64,000 bases of DNA, from assembly GCF_001411555.2 (NCBI RefSeq), contig NC_049911.1:7510209-7574208 (forward strand). Reading direction: 5' to 3'. Positions 55,896-64,000 of the stretch are shown here, piece after piece (the stretch's first letter is position 1; the number at the start of each line of letters is the position of its first letter). Source of the DNA: Juglans regia. Lineage: Eukaryota > Streptophyta > Magnoliopsida > Fagales > Juglandaceae. The position numbers and the translations under genes are program-made. Below the pieces are notes generated by a model. That model was not told where the DNA came from and searched no databases. It saw only the letters and a program-made list of their open reading frames with translations.

Positions 55896-55909
55896 TTAAA
55901 GGGGGAGGA
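55896..55909 (+). other. Polypurine tract of element A
   Basis: The purine run aaagggggagga stands directly before the 3' LTR start at 55910, as required for plus-strand priming. Confidence 0.88.
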
Positions 55910-58039
55910 TGTGACACCGCGTATTTAATTTTTAAGTTTATCGGATCTCTTGTTGGTTTATTTTTATGACTTTTAATTTGTGAAAGTTATTTTGATATGC
56001 TTTCTTAATATTAATTATTGTTTTGTATTTAAATTACTTTTTAATTTAAATTAGTTTGTTGTGGGATTTAAAATTATTGCGTTGTTGGATTTTTATTATT
56101 ATGTATTTTAGCTACGTTTAAATTATTTTACTTACATTTTGAAATTCTTTTCGTTAGATCATTTTGTGATCCAAGATGTGAGGATTGTACCTCGTTTCTT
56201 TCCCTCACTTTTTCTTTTTCCTCTTTTTCTTTTCTTCTTTTTCTTTTTCCTTCATTTCTTTTTCTCCCTTCTCTCTCTCTCTCCCCGCATGCGCGATACC
56301 TTCCCTTCTCTCCCCCGTTCATTGTTTTCTTCCACCCACAACGCCGTTGTGCGCCACCCATTGCCATCACCGCCCCTCCCAACGTCTTCCCCACTGGCCG
56401 GTAACCTCACCCCTCCGTTTTTTAGCCCTAACACCGCCGTCAGCCCCCACGCGCAACTCTAAGCTGCGACACCCAATGAGCTCGCGCGCCGTCGTCACTC
56501 CACCATTGGCCACCACCTCTTCACCACATCACCGGCGACCCCCCAGCTACCTGACCCACCCATCCTCAACTCCGATCCGCTACCGGTGAAGCCCATCAAT
56601 CTCCATTTTTTATTTGAGCTTTTTGGACTTCAACCACCTCCTACGCCGCCACCCACAGCCAACCACCACGACCATTAGCTTCCCCAACATCCCTAAGTTC
56701 TTCCCTAGTAATCTCAAGTTTTCGTTTGTCCCCATTCAAAAGTTAGGTTTTTGAGACCCACGACCTTGTACATTTTTCACTGTTACATTGTTGTGTCACC
56801 ACTTCTAGCACATCCGTGATCTTTCAAAAATTATATTATAGCATTGTAAGTATTTTCCCAAAAAACTTTTGAGATTTAAATGTATTTTTGCACTAACTTA
56901 TATTTATTGTGAATTGGTTGGTTGTGCAGAACTGAGTCCGAGGAGTTAGGGGGTCGGTTGGGTTGGAGGATGGAGTTGTTTGTGTGACTGGACTATGTTG
57001 GGATTTGTTGGCTATTGGATATTGTGTCGTATCGTGTACATTTCATAATTGCACGCATGTTCATGTTTGTAAATGAAAACTGAATTTTCGCATAATTGCA
57101 TGCATGTTATGTGTATATTTGAAAATTGGGTTTTCTTGTGAGAAACAGTTTTTGGGTGCGTGTGTATCACAACCTCAAGCTGAGATGGGGCATTATCTCG
57201 ATGGAGTTCCTCTGGTCACTCGGGAGAGAAATTTACAGAGGGACGTCCCCCGGGTTGTCGCTGGGCGACAACGGGATTGGACGGGATAGTAATGCTCTCG
57301 TGTCGACTCCATCGCCCCTCTGTTGGCGGGGTTAGAGGATGTTTGGCCACGAACGTGCTGGGCGCTAAACTGGACATCGCTCATTACGAAGTCACTCGCA
57401 CAGTCATTACCCGTAGTGTGATGAAGGGAGCCAGGGTGTACGGATGATCCCTAGGAGAGATCATGGTGCATATGTTTAAAAGGGTGGATTATTGTTTTGG
57501 GCCATTTTCTGGGAAAAATGGCAGGAAAATGTTTGTATGGAAATATTTCGGGCCAAAAATAGGATTTTGACGTGCATTGGAAAATATTAATTTTTAGGGA
57601 AAATGTTGTTTTGGGTCTAATACATATTTCATCATATGTATGCATAATTGTTGGTTGCATTAATGCATTTTTATCTCGTGGGTTGTTTGGATCATTACTT
57701 ACCTGCGGTGCCATTTTATTGTAATGCAGATTTTGATGCAAATGATGCTATTTCAGTTCCACCGGAGGAGTGATATGGGATCACTTGTTTATGTATTTGG
57801 TCTTTGTATTATATTTTTTGGGATAACTGTATAACTCTTTTTAAACGTTTTACTTATGTTAATTTGTATTAAACAATTCTAGTACTTAGTCGACTTACTT
57901 AAATTGTCCATTGCTTTGTTCATTGTACACTGTTGTATGTACACACACTTGGCACTATCGTTGGGATGCATGACCGTGTTGTCATCATCCGGGCATCTCG
58001 ATTCTCGAGTTTCCATACGTGGGGGTTGGGGGAGCCACA
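55910..58039 (+). mobile_element. 3' LTR of element A
   Basis: Starts tgtgacaccgcg and ends gggagccaca, about 2.1 kb. It includes the pyrimidine-rich tract (56200-56300) and a tail that matches the three LTR tail pieces at 47358-48805. It has a single-copy version of the segment that carries tandem repeats in its sisters (57160-57400). Confidence 0.92.
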
Positions 58040-58044
58040 GGTAG

Positions 58045-58330
58045 TCTGTGATGAGATTCTACTAGGGTGTCTTTTATCTATTGAGAGAAGATTAATGCTA
58101 GCAGATTTAATTGTGTTTAACATGATCTGGTTTGATTTGATTTTGGGTATGGATTGGCTGGCTTTCTACCACGCCAGTATAGATTGTTTTAGAAAAGAAG
58201 TGGCCTTTAGACCCCCAAAAGAAAGTGAATTTCGGTTCACAGGTTCAAAAGTGAGATTGCTTCCACCCATCATATATGCCATTCAAGTTGGAAAATTATT
58301 ACGTGATGGTTGTTAGGGATTCCTAGCTTG
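58045..58330 (+). pseudogene. Protease pseudogene of element B, second half
   Basis: Continues from 47357: CDEILLGCLLSIERRLMLA, then FDLILGMDWLAFYHASID, the second conserved protease block. The frame stays open to a stop at 58314-58316. Comparison with element C at 16240-16470 shows the same order without the insertion. Confidence 0.88.
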
Positions 58331-58331
58331 C

Positions 58332-59290
58332 ATGGTAGAAGCACCAAAAGAGGAGTTGAAGTTAGAGCAAATACCTGTTGTGAGTGAATATCCAGAAGTT
58401 TTCCCAAAAGATTTACCTAGACTTCTGCCCGAATGGGAGGTAGAGTTTGCTATTGAACTAGTCCCAAGCACGACACCCCTTTCGAAAGCACCTTATCGGA
58501 TGGCGACATCTGAATTAGTGGAACTCAAGGAGTAGTTACAAGATTTGTTGGACAAGGGTTTCATCAAGCCCAGTGTATCACCTTGGGGAGCTCCAGTTCT
58601 CATTGTGAAGAAAAATGAAGGATCAATGAGAATGTGTATTGATTACAGAGAACTTAATCAGGTGACCATAAAGAATAAATATCCGCTACCCCGTATAGAA
58701 GATTTGTTTGATCAGCTCCAGGGTGCTCAAGTATTTTCAAATATTGATCTTCGATCGAGTTACCATCAATTGAAGATCAGGGAAGAAGAGGTGGCTAAGA
58801 CAGCTTTCAGGACCCGCTATGGCCATTATAAGTTTTTGGTCATGCCTTTAGGCTTGACTAACGCCCCAGCAGTATTCATGGATTTGATGAACAGGGTGTT
58901 CCATGAATTTTTGGATAAGTGTGTGGTTGGTTTTATTGATGATATACTAGTTTACTCCAAAAGCAAGACTGAGCATGAAGAACATTTGAAGCTGGTACTT
59001 GGAACACTCAGAGATAAAAAGTTGTTTGCTGAATTGAAGAAGTGTGAGTTTTGGCTTGATGCAATTGCATTTTAGGGGCATGTAGTTTCGAAAGATGGTG
59101 TTTCAGTAGACCCGGGAAAAGTGGAAGCAGTAGTTAATTGGTCGGCACCGAAGAATGTTCATGAGGTTAGAAGTTTCTTGGGATTGGCGAGTTATTACTA
59201 ACGATTCATTGAGGGTTTCTCCAGGATAGCAGTTCCTCTCACTGCACTCACCAGAAAAAATAATACGATTGAATGGACAACAAAGTGTGA
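58332..59290 (+). pseudogene. Reverse transcriptase of element B
   Basis: Open at 58332-58535 and 58545-59075, separated by a TAG at 58533-58535. Blocks: [70 protein letters not shown] (motif A Asp kept), [18 protein letters not shown] and [14 protein letters not shown] (both Asp kept). A TAG follows FWLDAIAF at 59073-59075, and another stop lies near 59200. The two catalytic motifs survive although the gene is dead. Confidence 0.92.
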
Positions 59291-59830
59291 AGAAAGCTTC
59301 CAGGAGTTGAAATGGAAATCAGTGACAGCTCTGGTGTTAACAGTCCCCACTGCTAGAGGTGGATTTGTAGTTTATAGTGATGCATCAAGGCTTGGATTGG
59401 GGTGCATACTGATGCAACATGGGGAGGTTATAGCATAAGCCTCATGCCAGCTGAAAGTGTTGAGCAGAATTATGCCACGCATGATCTGGAACTTACGGCA
59501 GTCATTTTTGCACTCAAGATTTGGAGATACTATCTATATGGGGAAAAGTGAAAAATTTATACGGATCACAAGAGTTTGAAATATTTCTTCACCCAAAAGG
59601 AATTAAACATCATTGCACCATCAATTATCACCCGGGCAATGCTAATGTTGTAGTTGATGCCTTAAGTAACAAGTCAATGGGACCAGCAGTTGCACCCCTT
59701 ACAACTCAACATAGGTTGTTAATGGACCTAGAAAGAGCCGGTAATGAGGTCATCACTAGTGATTCAAGTACTTTCATGGCCAGTTTAATAGTTCAACCAG
59801 CCTGGATAGATATAATCAAAGCTGCTTAGA
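59291..59830 (+). pseudogene. RNase H pseudogene of element B with internal deletion
   Basis: [18 protein letters not shown] keeps the first Asp. A stop and a frame change follow near 59438-59460, but the [15 protein letters not shown] segment, lost in element C, is still present at about 59475-59520. Near 59606, about 40 bases that element C has (around the [12 protein letters not shown] region) are missing, joining KGI to HHCTINYHPG. Confidence 0.87.
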
Positions 59831-61200
59831 AAGTGGATTCAGGTTGGTGAAGCTAGTGGAAGAAGTTGGGAATAGGGGCAAATATGACTTTAGCATTTCC
59901 GAGGATGGAGTTTTAAGGTTTAGAGGTAGATTCTGCGTGCTAGCTAATGAAGAACTGAAAAGGGTAATTCTTGGAAAAGCACACCCTTCCTTATACACAG
60001 TTCACCCAAGGAGTACCAAGATGTATCGAGACTTGAGAGAATCTTTTTAGTGGAATGGTATGAAAAACGAAATTGCTAAATTTGTGGAACAGTGCCTAAC
60101 TTACCAATAGGTGAAGGAGAAGCATCAGGGACTAGCAGGATTATTACAACCATTCCAAATTCTAGAGTGGAAGTGGGAGCATATCTCATTGGACTTTGTA
60201 ACAAGCCTAAAAAGGACATTGTGCAGACAAGATGCTATATGATTGATTGTGGATCGGTTAACGAAAGCTGCTCATTTTGTGTCCATTAAAGTTTCTTATA
60301 AACTGGAGAAACTAGCTAAGCTGTATGTGCGGGAGATAGTGAGGTTGCATGGGGTACCAATATCCATTGTGGCGAAGCTTACTAAAGGCAATCGGTACTA
60401 AGTTAAGTTTCCGTACTGCATTTCACCCTCAGACAGATGAACAGTCAGAAAGAACTATTCAAATCTTGGAAGACATGTTGAAAGCATCTGTGATGGATTT
60501 TAAGGGAACTTAGATGCGACATTTACCATTGGTCGAGTTTCCTTATAATAATAGTTTCCAGGCTAGCATTGGAATGTCACCCTACGAGGTTTTGTATGAC
60601 AGAAAGTGTAGATGTCCATTGTATTGGGATGAAGTAGGTGAAATGAGACTTTTGGGGCCAGAGATTATTCAACAGACCACAGAGAAGATAGATATCATTT
60701 GGGCTAGAATGAGAGCAGCTTAGAGCCGACAAAAGAGTTATGCAGATAAACTTCGCCACCAATTAGAGTTTGAGGTTGGAGATAAAGTATTTTTTAGAAT
60801 AGCACCGATGAAAGGAGTTATGAGATTTGGAAAGACGGTCAAGTTGAGCCCAAGATATATTGGGCTATTTGAGATTCTTGACTGGATTGGACCGATGGCT
60901 TATAGAGTAGTACTTCCACCGGCACTTGTAGGAGTGCATAATGTATTTCATATTTCCATGTTAAGGAAGTATATTCCTGACCCGACACACATTATTGACT
61001 ATGAACCACTTTAGATTCAGGAAGATATGACTTATGCGGAAGAACCAGTTCGGATTTTAGAAGAGAAAGAACAAGAGTTACAGACTGAAACTATCCCTTT
61101 GGTTAAAGTGTTGTGGAAGAATCATGCTACTAATGAAGCTTCTTGGGAATTGGAGGAAGAAATGCGTGATAAGTACCCATGACTTTTCAATGGGAGTTTT
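59831..61200 (+). pseudogene. Integrase and chromodomain-like tail of element B, catalytic Asp deleted
   Basis: The H2C2 region spans about 59968-60120 (HPSLYTVHPRSTK; QCLTYQ, with the second Cys lost). The first catalytic Asp lies in the HISLDFVTS-like stretch near 60180-60210. At 60370-60374 about 35 bases are missing compared with element C, removing the [12 protein letters not shown] segment and the second catalytic Asp. The Glu region ERTIQILEDML is kept near 60450. The C-terminus (60514-61014) and VLWKNHATNEASWELEEEM (about 61109-61165) follow. Stops lie near 60048, 60109, 60511 and 60721. Confidence 0.9.
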
Positions 61201-61235
61201 GACAATTTATAACAAATTCTGAGGACGGAATTTTT

Positions 61236-61248
61236 ATAAGGTGGAGGA
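61236..61248 (+). other. Polypurine tract of element B
   Basis: ataaggtggagga, a purine run with one T interruption, immediately precedes the 3' LTR start at 61249. In element C the equivalent is an uninterrupted G-rich run. Confidence 0.75.
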
Positions 61249-63646
61249 TGTAAGATCTAGCCCACTGCCAGGCCCTGGCCCTAACCCAACTCCCTTCTAA
61301 GGAGCCCAGGTATGTGGAAGTGTTTCTAGAATCCACGTAGCATGGTTTCACGTCCATCTTCCATTTTCATGCATGTCCCTTCATCCTTTTCCTCTAGGTT
61401 TTATCTCTTTACTATTTATATCTTATATATATGTTAAGCATCCTCAACCCTAGAATAAGTGCCGCTCGTTCTCCTCTTCACAGAAGGTCAAACCAAGATC
61501 TCCTCTCCACTGCGCTAGCCAGGATCATTGCCGTCAACCACAACCTCCATCACCCTCTGTTTTCTTTCAGTAAAAACAAAGTGTGAATCTGCTTCTGTGA
61601 ACCTGCACCCCTAAGTTGTTGCTGCCCAGTTTGTCCACCCCTTGTGAACATCAGTCCAAACCGCACCATCACGCAACCAGCCATCGTTCCACCATAAAAC
61701 ACCAAACCAAAGTGCTCAGTTTGCATCTAGTAAACCGCCACCCCAAAGCCAACCCACGTGCCGCAACTCCACTGAACACGGTTCACGCTAGTACCTCAGC
61801 CACACTTATGTCACCACCCCAGCCGTGCGCCACCGCCCCTCCGAGTATCCCGCCCAGTTCTCAACTCTCGATAAAACACCACCCCTGTTTTTACACCAAG
61901 AAACAAATGAGTGTTTTCCACCACCGTGTGCCATCAACCTGCCAAACCACGCCACCAGTCGTCGTCCCGTGACCCTCGTTCTGCCGCACGCCACCTAAGT
62001 CTCTCCGTAAGCCACCAACACTCCCTCATCGTATCTCCCTCCTTCGGCTTGCTCTCCCTCTGCCCCTTCTCTCATATTATCTCCATCTCCCTCATTTTCA
62101 GCACCCTCCCTTTCTCTCTCCCTATGCGACGCCATCGGGAAAGTCACCATCAACTCAGCCCAGCATCCGTTGTGCTCCCATGATGCCACTGCCTCGGTTT
62201 TCTTTGGGTAAACCCCTATCGTAGCTCACATTTTGGCCTCTGCTAGTTTTTAGTTTTTGGTAGATGAAGGGTGTTATTACCCTTTTGCCCTCTTTTTGTT
62301 TTGAATACATCAACTGATTGTTTATTTTGTGTTTGAAATGTAGGCAGCATGTGATTTTTATTTATTTGGACTTAAGCGCATGCGGGTTTATTTTGTTAAG
62401 TTGGTATTTTTTTAAGAGACTGATATTTTTATCAGAATATTTATTAAGTAAATACTGATAATTTTTTGGAAGGATCAGTAAGTGCAAAATCTTATTTTGC
62501 ATCCACTTAAAGGAATATTTTCTTTTTATTTAAACAAAAGTATGATTTTCTACTTATAATGATTTCGATATAGTTATTTTATTTTAGTTTTTATAAATTA
62601 TAGTAAGATCTTAATCGTAAATCAGTTAGAATTTAAAGTTTTAGTCGGAGTTAGTAAGTTGGATATTGATGAGTTTAGAAAGTGATGTTGGTATTTTAGG
62701 AAAAATGAGAATTTCAGATTTTGAGGAATTAAAAATAGATTATTTTAGAAATTTAAGCTTGAATATTGAAAAATTAGATTGATTGGAAATTTATGGAAAT
62801 ATACGTGATTATCTTATAGGTGACAATTAATTTTGTTCAACATTGTTGAGGAAATTTTTGAAAAGGCAAAAGGTCCAGGTAAGTGAAGTTCCTATGCTAG
62901 ATTTGCATAAAAAGAAATGAACTGAGGTTGATTTGTAAAAATGTGCATGTTGTTTTAAAAGGAAATTTTGAAAAACCACCTCAGTATATGTTTTGCATTC
63001 ACTCATGAGATTTGTATGAAAGAGAAAAGAAATACTTTTGACATGAATAGTGTATACATGAGCGATATTTGATATGTTTCTGAAATATGCAAAAGAGCGA
63101 ATATGATATCATTGAGATTTTTATACATGTGATATGAAATAATTTGGATCTTTTTTTGGTCAAATGGAAATGATATGAATATGTTTAGCACGTGTTTTGA
63201 TATGATATGGATATGAAAAAAAAAAAGGAAACCTTTGGCATACTTATTTGTTTTGATTCTAATTCTGAGTATGGTTCTGATATGATGATATTGGTACACA
63301 TGATATGGTTGGTACCAACATGATATGATATGATATGAGTGCACCCACTTTGGAAACAAAGTGGTCTTTTATGTGTATTTCCTATGTGCACACTCAAGTC
63401 TCCGAGATTGAAAAAGGGAAAGTTTCACAATATGATATTTTCTGGTTTGGCTACCGGGGATAGCACAACTCTACTACGGGGGTAAACATGGTATATGATA
63501 TTATACGATATGATATGATATGATATAATGAAAATATTCAGTTATGTTATGCCAAAGCATTATAGAAGATGAAAATGATTTATGAATATGAAAAGATTGA
63601 AAAGTCGCTCTTATTTTCTGATAATACATTTTGAGATGTACATATG
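61249..63646 (+). mobile_element. 3' LTR of element B, cut by another LTR
   Basis: Starts tgtaagatctagcccac and follows the 5' LTR (30945-38264) in order, including ctctaggttttatc and a TATA run near 61420-61440, the caggtaagtgaagttccta block near 62877, and the ccactttggaaacaaagtgg block near 63345. Similarity ends at catatg (63646), where a minus-strand LTR begins. Confidence 0.88.
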
Positions 63647-64000
63647 TGTAACGTCCCGTTCCCGTAGATCTGGAGAGTTAACTCTTAATACCTCAAATCA
63701 ACTTAAATAGTACAACTATAAAATCCAGAAAATCCAATAAAATATTAATCAATTTAATCAATCCAAATATCTAAGTTCCTCCATGGGGACAATAAAGAAA
63801 ATCTCAATAACATAAATTACAAAACTCTCCAACACTCGAAATTATCCTTAACTCATCAAATCAAAATACCTAAAAAATAAAATCAATTTACCAACTACGA
63901 CTCTCAAATAAGCACTTGTACCCTCGGGCACTTGTTCCACTCTGATCATCACACCTATTAAAACTTCCTACTCTTGTTCTCCAGCTGAACTATCAAAATT
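63647..64000 (-). mobile_element. Second copy of minus-strand LTR E, running off the window
   Basis: Begins tgtaacgtcccgttccc and matches 39243-39600 almost base for base, including gagagttaactcttaatacc. The left flank is atatg (63642-63646); the other copy of the target duplication would be beyond 64000. Confidence 0.88.

Larger units (their letters stand above)
47358..58039 (+). mobile_element. Element A: Tekay-like Ty3/gypsy element inside element B's protease
   Basis: Order: rearranged 5' LTR 47358-48805, PBS, gag 49051-50148, protease, RT, RNase H (interrupted by a solo LTR at 52023-54242), integrase, polypurine tract, 3' LTR 55910-58039. It is flanked by gatag (47353-47357) and ggtag (58040-58044). 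The bases on both sides join to restore the protease sequence seen in element C. Gag parallels that of the minus-strand element H. Confidence 0.9.
30945..64000 (+). mobile_element. Element B: Tekay/Del-type Ty3/gypsy element, repeatedly interrupted
   Basis: 5' LTR 30945-38264, PBS 38267-38278, leader from 38265, gag 46034-46970, protease 47060-47357 continued at 58045, polymerase up to about 61200, 3' LTR from 61249. The gaps are later insertions, each with its own ends. It inserted into the minus-strand copia element. The element runs off the window. It belongs to the same family as element C. Confidence 0.88.

Overview
This window reads as plant nuclear DNA, most likely from a eudicot, in a repeat-packed gene-poor region. 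Almost every recognisable coding stretch belongs to a transposable element: Ty3/gypsy chromoviruses of the Tekay/Del type with 2-3 kb LTRs, a CRM/Reina-type chromovirus, a Tat/Ogre-type gypsy element, a Ty1/copia element and a CACTA (En/Spm) DNA transposon. The only host-gene sequence I can support is a broken fragment of a SIEVE ELEMENT OCCLUSION (SEO, phloem P-protein) gene at 19.74-20.19 kb. No tRNA, rRNA, CRISPR or prokaryotic gene layout is visible. The organism is inferred from element families and the SEO fragment, not from any species-diagnostic sequence.

Layout, left to right. 1-2342: two plus-strand LTR pieces, the first inserted in the second. 2343-3204: AT-rich sequence with an unexplained minus-strand coding-like remnant. 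3200-6694: minus-strand Tekay-like gag, primer binding site (PBS) and complete LTR (element H), inserted into a minus-strand Tat/Ogre-like gag, PBS and LTR (6695 to about 7900). About 7950-12577: a decayed plus-strand CRM/Reina-like polyprotein (element G). 12578-19499: a decayed Tekay/Del element (element C), inserted in G and with a badly truncated 3' LTR. 19743-20190: SEO pseudogene fragment. 20469-29347: a complete but inactivated CACTA element with matching terminal inverted repeats and a 3-bp CTC target duplication. 29420-30944: minus-strand copia gag-protease remnant, cut by the next insertion.

30945 to beyond 64000 is one Tekay/Del element (element B, same family as C) used repeatedly as an insertion target. 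Its 5' LTR holds a 4.3-kb solo LTR (31126-35452, TSD tatat). Its leader holds a truncated LTR (from 38539), which holds a minus-strand solo LTR (39243-45120, TSD ttctt), which holds another solo LTR (41740-44503, TSD tttct). Its protease gene is split by a second Tekay-like element (element A, 47358-58039, TSD gatag/ggtag), which is itself split by a solo LTR (52023-54242, TSD caact/taact). Its 3' LTR is cut by a minus-strand LTR at 63647.

No autonomous element is intact. Stops and frameshifts are everywhere, and catalytic residues are lost in several proteases, in two reverse transcriptases and in one integrase. The most unusual structures are the palindromic replacement of element A's 5' LTR (47358-48805), the SEO fragment trapped between transposons, the coding-like remnant fused to a gag reading frame at about 3.2 kb, and recurring promoter and GGTAAG-centred blocks shared by diverged LTRs. 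I did not find a convincing new functional system; the interest lies in the nested genome archaeology.
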